Assembly: GCA_002633025.1 (NCBI GenBank)
Contig: NMRB01001828.1
Location: 23,664 to 87,663, forward strand
Reading direction: 5' to 3'
DNA: 64,000 nucleotides
From: Notospermus geniculatus
Taxonomy: Eukaryota > Nemertea > Pilidiophora > Heteronemertea > Lineidae
Position 1 is the stretch's first letter. Every line of letters starts with the position of its first letter. Both the position numbers and the translations under genes were made by a program. Shown here piece after piece: positions 10,716 to 21,728 of this stretch. The notes below the pieces were generated by a model, which made no database searches, was not told where the DNA came from, and saw only the letters and a list, made by a program, of their open reading frames with translations.

Positions 10716-10861
10716 TATTGATTAAGAAGCTTATTATTTCGACTCTCAAGTGCCAGGAAATCGCATTTCAGCAAGTCTAGTTTTAAAATTTTTCTGGGGG
10801 AGGACCCCCACACCCCCCGTTCCGTCCGGAACTCATTCAGTCCTGGGCAGAACCCTGCTAG

Positions 10862-11010
10862 GTACGCAGTGATTTACGAGGCGAGTTGCGCAATTTGGCG
10901 AGTTACGCGGTGAGTTACGCGAAACCAAAGCCGTGAGTTACGCGTAAGTTACGTGTAACTTAGGAGTAACTTACGCGAAGCCGTAGGGATGTCAATTGTG
11001 ACCTGTACTG
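10862..11010. mobile_element. CGTAAC-rich foldback, half copy
   Basis: Ends with the same AGGGATGTCAATTGTGACC TGTACTG terminus as 3428-3730. The left arm is lost. Confidence 0.75.
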
Positions 11011-11020
11011 TACAATAAGA

Positions 11021-11245
11021 CACGGCTTAACCCACCGGCCATAGAGGATTTCCTTTATGGCCTAGTGGTTTACAGATTGACCTCTGAGCTGGAAGTTCAG
11101 CAACGTTGCAACTTGGTCAGTACGGGGATGGGTGACCGGCATGTACAATGCAACCCTTCTTACAGGAACAAATTGACTGACCAAATCTGACATCAAGATT
11201 TGATTCACTGACCATAAGGTAACCCTGACAACATAACTGGACGTA
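11021..11245 (+). mobile_element. SINE-like element carrying a 5S rRNA-derived internal promoter
   Basis: 11079-11156 resembles the 3' two thirds of 5S rRNA: GGAAGTTCAGCAACGTTG lies in the box A region, and TTGGTCAGTACGGGGATGGG then TGACCG in the box C region (5S genes have GGTTAGTACTTGGATGGG.GACCG). The 5S start and end are not preserved, so this is not a 5S gene. The tail (GGAACAAATTGACTG ... CTGACAAC) recurs at 10383. It fits the SINE3 class (5S-derived). Confidence 0.6.
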
Positions 11246-11500
11246 GATACACACACCCTGCATCATGACGATAAGCCAGATTCCTAACGCATCACGGATA
11301 TATCAATTTTACAGCAGTAGACCATCCATCACAGTAAGTGACACTCACAGTGGACTTGATATAATAACAATTTGTGCGGTCAGCCATCAGATTAGGATGT
11401 GACCTTTTAGTTGGTAATCTCAAAGGAGCGGTAATTCTGTCAATTTTATCATCAGGATGCTTAGGCAGATTTCTAAAGTCAGCAGCACACTTCACCACTT

Positions 11501-11754
11501 TTGTTGCTCATACAGGCAATTTTCGTGGTCAGCATGAAAATGGCCAAGTGTGTGGTGGCCAGCAACGACCACTCACCACGAATATTTTGTGGCGACCACG
11601 AGCTGCCACAAGTTGTCGAGAATCAAACTGGTTTGATTTCTCACCACGAAAATTGCTCGTTGTGGCCACAAGACCACTTAGTGCTGAAGTGTGCTGTGAA
11701 GCGGCAACTGCCACAAAAATTGCCAACCACGAAAATTGCCTGCATGAGCAATGA
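11501..11754. mobile_element. Foldback with TTGTTGCTCAT ends (254 bp)
   Basis: The arms include CAGGCAATTTTCGTGGT and its complement. The core repeats ACCACGAAAATTGC and GTGGCCA motifs in both orientations. The overlapping open frames are arm sequence. Confidence 0.75.
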
Positions 11755-11770
11755 AAGTGGTGCTGCCATT

Positions 11771-12029
11771 TTAAAGGAGTTCGACGTCCAAGTTGTAAAC
11801 AAACCAGTTTGTTTACAAACAGTGGTCGGCAAACTAGTTTTATTCCTTCGTGAAGGTTGCAGCACCAGTAGCGCCCTGTGATCGTTAGACTGGTGCCTGG
11901 TGCAATGCAACTCACTCATGATATTCACGTCAGTACATATCACCAACAATAGGTGGCAGCACCACAGGCGTCGCGTGGATAGAGAACCAGTGAGTGAGTG
12001 TTTACAACTTGGACGTCCAGCTCCTTTAA
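11771..12029. mobile_element. TTAA-flanked MITE (AGGAGTTCGACG ends)
   Basis: TTAA at 11771-11774 and 12026-12029 flank imperfect ends AGGAGTTCGACGTCCAAGT and ACTTGGACGTCCAGCTCCT. The exact TTAA pair is the piggyBac-type signature. It sits 16 bp from the previous foldback. Confidence 0.7.
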
Positions 12030-12205
12030 GCTTTTCTTCTGCACAACTGGAAAGATTGGTAATCCCTTTCATGATGAGGAATTATCATCATTCCACTTCG
12101 CAAGGAACTTAAAACGGATTCTAAGCTTCAAATCCTAAGGCGCTGATCTGCTTCTGAGTTTTCTCATGCGGGTTGGCTCTATGTGGGCAACTCAAAGGCC
12201 CGTAT

Positions 12206-12262
12206 GGCTCACGATTTGAACTCGGGACCCACCCTTTGCTTAGCGGACGTGATAACCACTAG
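12206..12262 (-). mobile_element. SINE-A head fragment
   Basis: Minus-strand tRNA-like head with CTAGTGGTTATCACGTCC, B box degenerate. Confidence 0.65.
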
Positions 12263-12295
12263 GCATTCCTTTCTCGTAGGCGTAAATGTACTCAG

Positions 12296-12482
12296 GATCC
12301 TAGTCCGTAGCATGGGACAGTAAGCCATGGTGTCTTGTACCTTGTTTCTTTGCAAGGGCAAGTAAAAGACCCCATCCAAGTAAAGAACATGAGTAGCTTG
12401 AGATGACCTCTTCCATACTTACCAGGGCCAATAATGCTATGCTATGGCTTCGGCCCTGATGGAAATATACAAATACAAATAC
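12296..12482 (+). mobile_element. SINE-A, 5' truncated
   Basis: Body from CATGGGACAGTAAGCC to the AATACAAATAC tail. GCTATGCTATGG shows a small slip duplication. Confidence 0.85.
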
Positions 12483-12487
12483 AGCTG

Positions 12488-12718
12488 TACAAGCGGCAGG
12501 TCCCAGCTTCGAATCAAGCCCAGGCCATCTGGGATACCGTCCCTGGCTCTTCACATTCGTCACATAGGACAGTAAGCCATGATGCTTTGTATCTTGTACC
12601 TTTGCAAGGGCAAGTAAAAGACCCCATCCAAGTGAGGAACATGAGTAGCTTGAGATGGCCTCTTCCATACATACCAGGGCCAAGAATTCTGTGGCTTCGG
12701 CCCTGACTGTAAATCGAA
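12488..12718 (+). mobile_element. SINE-A, 5' truncated
   Basis: Starts within the head at AAGCGGCAGGTCCC; full body and hairpin; follows the previous copy directly, tail to head. 12719-13002 shows nothing recognised. Confidence 0.85.
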
Positions 12719-13002
12719 TACCACCTCAACACTGTGTGTTGCTAGAACATAATGCACGAATAAGGAAGATTGACATTCAGATAGTCACGAGTAAATTGCC
12801 AGTTAAAACCGGCCGTCAGTTGATAGGTTTTCTCTAAACCCCTGAGGATATGAGAACTAATCCGCTAAATCTTCAATTCTCATTTATCTCCTGATTGGTT
12901 GCATCTGTTTTTGCAAAACGGGGATGTAGTATGATTGTCTGACTCTCGTCACAGGGTGTCGTACAGTACGTGTTGCAAAATTCAGGCTGCGAGAGTGGCT
13001 TA

Positions 13003-13253
13003 GTGAATACAGTACGTTTCACAATTGACCTCTCTTTATCCGCGTACCTTCCCCGAACGTGATGCAGAAGGACACTTCAGTTCATCGCGTATGGTACGGG
13101 TGTGTCATGTGTCTCTTCTGCGAATGATGTAGTCTTCACTGCGTGCCTTTCATGACGGCGCGTGACGTCCGCGAAGATACGAGGACGGTACACACATGAC
13201 GCTGCATGTGGTACACGGATGGTGCGTGGCGCGAAAGGGAGGTACTGTATGAG
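13003..13253. mobile_element. Foldback family FB-CGTATCTTCC, copy 2
   Basis: Ends ATACAGTACGTTTCACAATT and GGTACTGTAT. Shares the core with 32509-32832. Confidence 0.7.
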
Positions 13254-13513
13254 GAGTTAAGATTTACCTGAAGAGGACAGGGACAACTGGAAGAGAGGTC
13301 GATAAGTCAACTACTTCAAACGCTATTCGCAAAAATTCATAAGTGCTTATGAATTTTTGCTATTGGACATCCAATATACGGCCAAAGATCCTCAATATTT
13401 TCAGCCCGGATGGAAAAATCAAATACAACACCAAGGAAAGGGGAAAGATATCTTGAACAACTCGGTGAGCTGATCTAACAAGCGCAGTGTCGTGAAGCGA
13501 CTTATGTTCATCA

Positions 13514-13700
13514 CTTAGATGAAGTCTTTTACCGTACTTGCCCTTGCAAAGGTATGTACAAGGTACCATTGCTTACTGTCCCATGCGCGGACGAACAACA
13601 AGAGCCAGGGATGATATCCCATACGGCCCCGGCTTGATCCGAACCCGGAACTTACCGCTTGCTTAAAGGACGTGTTAACCACGAGGCTATCAAGGGTCCC
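13514..13700 (-). mobile_element. SINE-A, 3' truncated
   Basis: Minus-strand head GATAGCCTCGTGGTTAACACG and B box GGGTTCGGATC. The body stops at GTAAAAGACTTC. Confidence 0.8.
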
Positions 13701-14140
13701 ACAATACGGTCCTGCGAACATTCTTGACAAGCTTTCAGCTTTCTGACATCAAGGAAAAGGAAGGATGTCTTGAACGACTGAGAGAGCTGATCCAACAAGC
13801 TCAGTGTCGTCAACGACACTCAATTATTCCCCTGTGATCTTGCCGTGATTGATATTTGATCAAGCAACCAGTTGCCCATGGCAAAGGATGTTGCCAGGCA
13901 TCGCTAGGGTAATAGATGAGTTGCTAAGGAAGTTAACTTCTCAATATCGCATATTATGGTCGAGTCTGAGAGTTTACTTTGAGGAGATCGGGTGGTCATA
14001 GCCAGTGGCGGACAATCAGGGTCCTTATTCACCAGCCTCCATAGGACTTGGGGCCCTCTCAGGCAGCCACCTCAAGGGCAGTTTGATGTACTCGAACTCG
14101 AATGTGTGGTCAAGGCCAATGGCCAACAATCAAAGGCCTT

Positions 14141-14607
14141 AAGCCTAATTCATACTTCGACGCACGACCATCACCAGTGACCGACGCACGACCTTCCGTT
14201 CGACACCGATCCCGTCGTGCGATTTTGTCCACGTCCAATCGCAGGAGTGTGAATGCTCTCGCGATAATTTTTAGTTATGTGAGTCATTACGTAACAAAAG
14301 TGTAACCTATTTTCAACTCCAAAACACCGCTGCGGCATTGAATTCAGTGCCTTTGGATGCATAAACATGAGCTTAGTTTATCCCATGACCACAAAACTCT
14401 TCATTCATTGGTAGGTCGCCGCGATCGGACGCAGGGAGTTCAAATTGGTTGAACTCTTGAAAATCGCTCGCCAAGGAGTCGTGCGTCCTGACGCCGATGA
14501 CAATCACAGAGGAACGCTGGAGTATGAATCAACACGAGTTTGTCGGCATCCAGGTTTGATCGTGCGTTGGACGCCGACGGTCTTGCGTTGAAGTATGAAC
14601 TAGGCTT
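14141..14607. mobile_element. Foldback with AAGCCTAATTCATACTTC ends (467 bp)
   Basis: The ends AAGCCTAATTCATACTTCG and GAAGTATGAACTAGGCTT pair. The interior is CpG-rich with ACGCACGACC repeats. A flanking sequence, TATTCACCAGCCTC, occurs on both sides (14025 and 14608), marking an older duplication. Confidence 0.75.
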
Positions 14608-14681
14608 TATTCACCAGCCTCTGTAGGACTTGGGGACCTCTAAGTTAACTGCTTTCCTATCCTAGCCCCGTTTTAAGGTAC

Positions 14682-14925
14682 TGTCACACTTAATAAGTAG
14701 TTCTCAAAACGTCCTGCCCCGTCCTAAAATCGTAAAACGGGCTAGAATGTGTAACGTTGGCCAAATAATGTGTCAAAGTGCTGGAGCACCCTTCCCGTCC
14801 GAGCCCGTCCATGAAGTTTGTAAAAAGTTGCCACTTCGTCCACTCCATTCGCACACAGATTGAGCCCGTTCGGCAACATTTTCAAGAACGTACTGAGAAC
14901 TAGCTCAGTGTGATGGGGGCATTAG
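14682..14925. mobile_element. Probable degenerate foldback
   Basis: CTGTCACACT..AAGTAGTTCTCA near 14682 pairs loosely with TGAGAACTAGCTCAGTGTGA near 14897. 14926-15654 holds nothing recognised. Confidence 0.35.
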
Positions 14926-15654
14926 CCGTAAGGACGGTCTGTCAAAACCAGTGAAATCAGGATTGGCAGGTTCAGTGGAACTTTGTGAAAAAGGTACGGT
15001 TAGGCCCAAATCATGTCCTCCACCTGTTTACAACCTGATGTAAGAGTCATGGACAACGTTGCGGTAAAACGAAGTAATCGTCAGCCGTCTTCATTCGAAA
15101 TGTACCTCTTCTTCAAACTTGGGAATAAAAACGTGGAATTTATCACCCCCAAGCTACAACCTGCTGATAGTTTTCAGTGAAGCTATCATAAAAATAAAGT
15201 GACAGATTTCGTAACTAAAAATGCATCTGAATGTTGTCACAAACAACGGAGCCTGATACAAATTGACAATATCATGATAAAATCGAGAAATATTTCTGCG
15301 TTGACATTTTGTTACGAACTTAAACGCCCGTCACTTGGGGAATTTTGAATCAAATTTGAGATTTCAGTGTCGTTTTGACAGGAGTGACGTCAAGTTGTTT
15401 CCATGGCAATCACAGCTGCTTTATTACATTACGCCATGTACGCCGTGTCTTTTTAAATCATATTTCAATAAGCCTAGGTTCCGTATACTTGAAGAAGATG
15501 AACAATCCACTTAGGCAATATGGTTTGTATTTTCTCCTGAGGGCCAAAATGCTGCTGCTCTTTATTGCCATTGGTTTCAAGATTTCCCAATGGTGAACCC
15601 GCACACTAACGTCACGACGTGGGGCTGCGAGTGGTTGTACTAAAGTCTGTTTTT

Positions 15655-15912
15655 TCTAACGCTATTTCCATTTACATGTACATGTATTTCTGGCGTGAAA
15701 ATAAACCATTTGTGTTGGTCGCCTGACAGTAAAACTTAAATCGTCGTGTACCAGATGAAATTTTCTCTTAATCTCATTCCTTTTTTTTCTAAAAATAAAG
15801 AGATACAATGGCCATAAAAGCAACGTTTTTGTGTCATTATTCCTGTAGAAAAATGTACAGGTTGTTTTTCATGATGCAACGTCAACACCTAAAATGACGT
15901 CAATGACGTAAA
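15655..15912 (+). repeat. Dispersed repeat (GTTGGTCGCCTGACAG), copy 1
   Basis: About 250 bp shared with 40325-40578, including TGTTGGTCGCCTGACAGTAA, TGTAGAAAAATGTACAGGT and CACCTAAAATGACGTCAATG. Confidence 0.75.
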
Positions 15913-15955
15913 CGAGAAAGATCTGCGCACTTCCGCCAAAATCGCAAACACAATG
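15902..15955 (+). mobile_element. Foldback family FB-GATCTGCG, half arm
   Basis: AAACGAGAAAGATCTGCGCA then CTTCCGCCAAAATCGC only. Confidence 0.6.
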
Positions 15956-16149
15956 ACGTCGCTTTGGTACAACCGCTCGCAGCACCGACCTGTCGGGATA
16001 AACCACCTGGCGGCCTCCCATCACTTGCAGGGGCGTAGCTTCCTTGTTTTGCTGGGGGCATTGGGCTATGAGGGGTTTCCAGTGACATTTTTCGGTGATG
16101 TCTAGGGGGAACACCCACTGGCAATGCCCCTGGCTTATTGCTTCAAGAG

Positions 16150-16394
16150 GGAAGCCTTGACAGCCTAGTGTTTATCACATCTGCTTAGCAAATGGCAGGT
16201 CCCGGGTTATAATCATCCCTGGCTCTTCAGTCCGTCGCGAGAGACAGCCAACCATGGTGCCTTGTACTTGTTCCTTTGCAAGGATAAGTAAAAGAATCCA
16301 AGTGAGGAACATGAGTAGCTTGAGATGGCCTCTTCCATACTTACCAGGGTCAATAATGCTATGGCTTCGGCCCTAATGGAAAAATCAAATACGG
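16150..16394 (+). mobile_element. SINE-A with small deletions
   Basis: The head has GAAGCCTTGACAGCCTAGTG. The sequence between the B box and TCATCCCTGG is lost. Hairpin and tail are present. 16395-17198 has no recognised feature. Confidence 0.85.
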
Positions 16395-17198
16395 CCAAAG
16401 ATCCTAAATATTTTCGCACCTTTACAATGTTGCTTAGTGACAGAGAATTTTGGGGAAGGTGTTCACAAAGAAAGTTTCATACGGTGAGCGATGCCTCACG
16501 CTTTACTCTGAACTTCTGCAACAGAAGCAATCTCGTACCCAGAGTTCAACGTTGCCACATTAAAATCTGGAAATGCCCAGACCGGTACTACTTTCGCACA
16601 GTGCAATGCACTGTTCAAGGCGGATGAATTTATGACCGTTGCACAAGCATATTGCATAGGGATTTAAAAGAGTTTGTACTTTGTTCCTTAATAAAACACT
16701 GAATACCCACGGAATGTTAAAATAGTAGTATTTTTACCCATACTGGAACAAATTGTAATTTTTGGTACGATTACTTCATCAAAATAATTGGTAAAATTGA
16801 TGAGCACAAGAATCTTGTGCTGGGTTTAGCCATTTTCAGAGCTCTTAGCCGAGGAACGATGGTGGCGACCTCTTCAGATTGCAACAGAAGTACACTTTTG
16901 CTTCAGCCAGCTGCCCCAGAGATCTCGGCTGAAAAACATTCCTTGGAAGCCTGATGAAGCCGCGACTCATTTCCTGGCAATGATCACACAAAGCACACCG
17001 CGATGCTAATATCAATATCACTAGAGTATCAGTACCGCTATAACCTATCACCTCAAATAACAAATCAATACGTTGACGGTCATTGTACGACATTGATCAC
17101 TGAGCTCAGAACCAGTAACTGTATCTCATATACCTAACTATCATGAATGAAATTATTAACCCTTTGTTTAGTGCTACAGGCTACAGGCGGGTATATTA

Positions 17199-17636
17199 GG
17201 CCACACTTTTTTTATTCTTTGGTTTACGGGCCCGCCGACGTGGCAAAATGCCATTCCGAAAAAAAAATAAAATTGGGAAAATCAGTTACTTTTATTGCCT
17301 CCGAACTTCAAATGAAGTCTTCTAAGAAAAAAACAAATAAATGGAGTTGTTTTTATTCCCGCCGACCTTGATTTCAGCTGTCACGACTGCTAAAATAAAT
17401 AAAACCAACTGACGTACGCCTATTTCCTGGCAGCGACGGCGGAAAGAAGCAGAAAAGAGGCATTTGTCAAGAATTTGTTGGTTTTTTATTTCCTCCGAGT
17501 TGTCTTACTTGTCATTCAAAAGGTGAAAATGAAAAAACTGAACTGAACCAAAGTTTTTTTTTATTTTTATTCCGTCCTCCGTACCTGGGCTCAAAATCTT
17601 TGTGCCCGTAAACCAAAGAATATAATAACCGTGGCC
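17199..17636. mobile_element. GGCCACACTTTTTTTATT foldback, copy 1
   Basis: The ends GGCCACACTTTTTTTATTC.. and ..GAATATAATAACCGTGGCC pair, and the arms hold TTTGGTTTACGGGC. The core has A- and T-rich runs with CCTCCGAACTT. The single N at 17638 is next to it. Confidence 0.75.
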
Positions 17637-17696
17637 TNCGTGGCCTTATGGGCGGTTGTATCCCTGAATGAAGACGTTACAAAATAAAGAAGGTTA

Positions 17697-18168
17697 GGCC
17701 AGACTTTTTTTATTTTTCGGATTACGGATCCGCCGACGTTTGTTTTGGCCAAAACAGAAAAAAAATAAAATTCAGATATTCAGCTATTTTTATTTTTATT
17801 TTCCCTCCGAACTTGAGCTTCATCGTGGTTACTGGGGCGGAAAAAATAAAACCATAAAATTTACCTAGTGTACGTTGTTTCAAAGGTCTCTCTCCTGCCT
17901 CCTGCCGCGGCCGGCCATGTGCGATGGCATGGGATTGTTTAAAAAAACGTTTTCAGTGGCTTTGAACAGACCTGTCCGAGTCCTCAGCTTGCAAATTTTA
18001 TTTTTATTCATCCTCCGACATAGTCTGCAAGGAATTGAAACCTATTCCCCGACAAAAAAAAATAAAAATTGTTCTTCCTGCAATTTTTATTTTTATTTTT
18101 ATTCCATCCTCCGACATTTCCTGAACAAGAAGAAAATCCGTAATCCTAAAAATAAAAAAAGTCTGGCC
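17697..18168. mobile_element. GGCCAGACTTTTTTTATT foldback, copy 2
   Basis: Same family, with better ends: GGCCAGACTTTTTTTATTTT then TCGGATTACGGA, mirrored at 18133-18168. The two copies lie in tandem 60 bp apart. Confidence 0.8.
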
Positions 18169-18174
18169 TTATTG

Positions 18175-18487
18175 TAGTCTCGCGCAACCAGCCCCTCGGT
18201 CATACTCCGAGGTCGTTAGACCGAGGGTCAGGCACGGAATGCAATTCTCATTGTAGTGACCTCATTTCGATGATTCGAAATGAGGTCAGCTTCGCTGATT
18301 GGCTAGTCACTACCAATGTATTATGCATGCATGCATCAAGTGCAGTGTAGTTGTGTTCTACGTCATCAGTTGTAGGTAGATTGTCCGCCATGATGGTTTT
18401 ACAACACTACAAGTCAAAGTAACCATACGGACCAGACTCTAAAATTGGAAATTTATTGGAAATTGCAAGTCTGGTGGCACGAGACTA
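18175..18487. mobile_element. Element with TAGTCTCG...CGAGACTA ends
   Basis: TAGTCTCGCGCAACCAG (18175) and CTGGTGGCACGAGACTA (18471-18487) pair. Inside is a perfect hairpin around GACCTCATTTCGATGATTCG (18259-18288). 18488-19061 shows nothing recognised. Confidence 0.65.
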
Positions 18488-19061
18488 AGGTTATTGTAGT
18501 CATATTCTCTGGTCATCGGACGATCTAGAGTCAGGTGTCACTGCAGTCATACAGATGATCTGGAGTCACGGATGATCTCTAGACGTTACAAATTAAAATA
18601 TTTTGTAACTTTTGATCCGCAACAATTCCAGACATGATCGCATGATGACATGTAGCACGTCTGCGAGAGGGATGAGGTTTTTTTCGTTATCCTCGGGAGC
18701 AGACCTGAAGCTACGGTTTTCTGATGCTCGTTACGTAGTGGGCACACTGGTGGAGGGCACTGGCACCTGTTGTACCTGTCGAGGTCTTCATGGCTTGAGC
18801 AGTTTAGTTGGAGGATGAGAGACAACTTGCTCCACCCCATCATCAGCGTATGAGTGAGTGAGCTTTGGGATGGCGCTTGATTGTCATGGAGCCGTAGATG
18901 GTATCTTCTTATGGTTCACTGATAAGACACCTTTTCCTTCCCATTTTATTCAATTAGTTGCTATAACCACATTTACTGACATCGTTAACCTAATTATAGT
19001 GTAGTACCACATGTGAAAGTGACAGCCCCTGAGGGTGGTTGTACTTCAGCATTTCACTGCA

Positions 19062-19255
19062 CAGACGATTCTCGAATTCACAGATCTGCGCACTTAACTG
19101 CCAAAATCTCAACCAGAACCTCAATCTGAAACCAAGTGACATGACGCCATCCATGATTCAGCAATAGTCGAGTCTGACGCAATGTCTTCGACGTCACTGT
19201 CGTGGGGTTATCTGCGTTACATCATTCAGTTTCAGACCGAGGTTGTGGTTGACCA
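19062..19255. mobile_element. Foldback family FB-GATCTGCG, copy 4
   Basis: Contains CAGATCTGCGCACTTAAC, ATGATTCAGCAATAGTCGAG and GACCGAGGTTGTGGTTG. Confidence 0.7.
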
Positions 19256-19325
19256 GATCCCCAGGATTTTTTATGGTAGGGAGGGTGACCGCTCCTCAAC
19301 CTCATTTTCCTTGGTTTCCTCCAAC

Positions 19326-19505
19326 ACAAAGTAGAACCTCCCTTAGCGGACACCTCTGCCAGGAGGACACCTCTCTATTAAGGACACCAAAATTCAGCCC
19401 CAAACTGGTCATTTCTATTCATTTTGACCTCTGTAATAAGGACACCTCTCAATTCAGGACAGCATCTAACAGTCCCGAAGGTGTCCTTAAAAGACCACGG
19501 TATTG
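19326..19505. mobile_element. GGACACCTCTC foldback (pogo-like), partial
   Basis: Same family as 31208-31888: TAGAACCTCCCTTAGCGGAC, TATTAAGGACACC and GGTGTCCTTAA. The right end is replaced by the next element. Confidence 0.7.
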
Positions 19506-19690
19506 CCACTTTTTCTCGACAGCTGGCGCCACTCTCCAACCCAGGCAGGGACTAACTACGTTGTCGGCGCATTGAGCCAATTTACTATATACATTCTGTA
19601 ATGCATTTTTGTAGTTTGTCTTACTGCCGCTAGGTGGTTCCCTCTATGTCGGCAGTCAAATAACGCATTTGATATCCACTGAACATACCA
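19490..19690. mobile_element. TTAA-MITE relative, ends lost
   Basis: Close match to the interior of 23141-23352 (GGTATTGCCACTTTTTCTCG, TTACTGCCGCTAGGTGG, CAAATAACGCATTTGA) without the TTAA ends. Confidence 0.7.
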
Positions 19691-20109
19691 TAACCTTAAT
19701 CTGGGAACTGTTGATATGACTTGTTAGTCAAACATTTTGCAGACTAGGGGCACTAAACATCTATTCATACATACATGTACAAACACGTAAAAAAAACATG
19801 TAAACAAATCCTGTTAGCCACCTACACATGTAGTGCCTGTAGTATGTTGCCACACTTTAATGCCAGCCATTGTAACTCAAAGCGAGTAACATTAACTTTT
19901 CCTTTGAAGTATCAAACCACCCGATTTCCTACGCTGAGAAATTTATCGCCCCACCCCCTACCCTTCAAATCCATTGAGTCTTGCAGCTCGTGCCCACGCA
20001 ATCTCAGTCAGGCAATTTAGCATTCCGAGACGTCCGCTTTGATCCCGATCTTGGGTGTAATGAAAGACAATAACAGGTAAACAGAATATGAAATAGTAAC
20101 GGGTTTCTA

Positions 20110-20335
20110 AAGTGAAAGACATCGCTTCCTACCAGATTCGAACCCACGGACCCTCGAATTAAGCTACGTTTAGCTGACACGCGGAATGCGGATTGCGGAA
20201 CGCGGAAGCGGAAAATGCAATGCATTTTCGTATACAGCATATCGTTCCGCCGGGGATTCCGTATCCCTATACCGCATTCCAGATGTCTGGTAAACGCAGC
20301 TTTAGGCGTCAATCACCAGCACTAAGGGGCAGCAC
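20110..20335 (-). mobile_element. tRNA-derived SINE piece split by a MITE
   Basis: A minus-strand B box (GGGTTCGAATCTGG) lies at about 20130-20150. A-box-like sequence resumes after the foldback 20161-20302. The family is different from SINE-A and SINE-B. Confidence 0.45.
20161..20302. mobile_element. Foldback with AAGCTACGTTTAG ends (142 bp)
   Basis: The ends AAGCTACGTTTAGCTGAC.. and ..GGTAAACGCAGCTT pair. The core is rich in GCGGAATGCGGA. 20336-20751 has nothing recognised. Confidence 0.65.
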
Positions 20336-20751
20336 GCCTTCACCACTATGAGGCCAAATCCCCATCTTCAATAGAATAGTTACAGCATTTTCTCCATGAA
20401 ACTTTTTTCATTCTGAACACCTGGGACTTTATTCACAAAGCTGTTGTAACATACTGAGTGTATCAAATATTGTCCATTCCCAGGGAAACGTATTTTTCAC
20501 TATCAACCTGAAAAGGAATCTGCTTATCCACAAAGCTCTCTGATCGCTGGTATCCTCAACTTCCACATCACGGTGAAAGGACAGGGCAGCATCGACTTAT
20601 GGCAAGGCAAGTCCCACAGTGGTTTGATAGTTGGATGTCAATCTAAAACTCTATAATCAGATGCCCAGGCTTTTTTATCATATCATACTGGCGTGGTAAC
20701 CCTGTTGGGTTTTTGCCGGAGGTATGGAGTCCATGACAGGCTACTGTCCAC

Positions 20752-20835
20752 CTGTGTGGGGTCTTTTACTTGCCCTGGCATAGACACTCGGGTACAAGAG
20801 ACCACGGCTTTTAGTCCCGTCCGACGGACCCTCAA
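20752..20835 (-). mobile_element. SINE-A fragment
   Basis: Body piece GTGGGGTCTTTTACTTGCCC to GTCCCGTCCGACGGAC. Confidence 0.65.
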
Positions 20836-20867
20836 TTAATATTTTTGCTTCACAATTTTTTGTATAT

Positions 20868-20955
20868 GCCTTCGCCCAGAGTCGAACTCGCGCCGACCCA
20901 TTGCACAGTTTGTTAGTCAAGCGCGCTACCACTCCACTCAGCCACCGGCTCAGAC
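20868..20955 (-). mobile_element. tRNA-like SINE head of another family
   Basis: Minus strand: GAGCCGGTGGCTGAGTGG (A box), GGTAGCGCGCTTGAC and B box CGAGTTCGACTCTGG. The acceptor ends do not pair, so this is not a functional tRNA gene. Confidence 0.55.
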
Positions 20956-20987
20956 AATGAGAGAGCGACCGCTCCTCGGCTAATTTG

Positions 20988-21262
20988 TATTTGTATTTGT
21001 ATGTTTCCGTCAGGGTGAAGCCATAGCATTACTGGTCCTGGTAAGTACGGAAGAGGCCATATCAAGATACTCATGTTCATCACTTGGATGGAGCCTTTTA
21101 CTTGCCCTTGCAAAGACACAAGGTACAAGGCACCATGGCTTAATGTCCCCTGTGGCAGACTGAAGAGCCAGGGATGATTAATCTCATATGGCCAGGGATT
21201 TGTACACGGGACTTGCCGCTTGCTAAGCGGACGTGATAACCACTAGACTGTTAGTACGCCTC
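20988..21262 (-). mobile_element. SINE-A, full length
   Basis: Complete body and head (CTAGTGGTTATCACGTCCGC). The B box is degenerate. Confidence 0.85.
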
Positions 21263-21268
21263 AAGCCT

Positions 21269-21400
21269 TCAAGGCACCACAGCTTACTGTCCCATGCAGC
21301 AGACTGAAGAGCCAGGGTTGATGAATCTCATATGGCCGGGGAACTCGGGGCCTGCCGCTTGCTAAGCGGACGTGATAACCACTTGGCTAAGGCTCCTCCC
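21269..21400 (-). mobile_element. SINE-A, head half
   Basis: Lies directly behind the previous copy; covers head to AGTAAGCTGTGGTGCC. Confidence 0.8.
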
Positions 21401-21407
21401 AAGAAGA

Positions 21408-21728
21408 CTATTATAGTCTGTTTAAGTCATCTGGAGCTCGATGGGCATATGTCAATCAAACCCCTAGTAACCGGACAACAATGGACCTAGGGTTTACTCT
21501 AAACGGTCCAACACACAATGTTTTCTAACCAGCTGAACCTTCGTTCGAAATAGAACGTGCAACCAGGCCTTGATTCGAAATTGAACACAGGCATAGGCAT
21601 GGGATTGGCCGGAAGCGTCACGTCAATAAAACGCATTTCAATAGCCAAACTTCACTATATACCAAGGTCTGCCTGACAACCAAAGGTCCTTCCATCGAGC
21701 TCCAGATGATTTAAACGTACTATAGTAG
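21408..21728. mobile_element. Foldback with CATCTGGAGCTCGATGG arms (321 bp)
   Basis: Ends CTATTATAGTCTGTTTAAG and CGTACTATAGTAG, then about 37 bp of paired arm. 21729-22184 shows only a short repeat (GAGAGGAAAG.GC.GTTCTTTGGG at 22055, again at 22470). Confidence 0.8.

Noticed and set aside
11079-11156. 5S rRNA gene
   Set aside because: The 5' third and the terminal stem are missing, and the sequence sits in a dispersed element.
11641-12072. Overlapping 126-143 codon frames on both strands
   Set aside because: They cover two neighbouring foldbacks; symmetric arms create open frames on both strands.
20868-20955. tRNA gene
   Set aside because: A and B boxes are present, but the acceptor stem does not pair and a SINE-like body follows. 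The same holds for the SINE-A and SINE-B heads.
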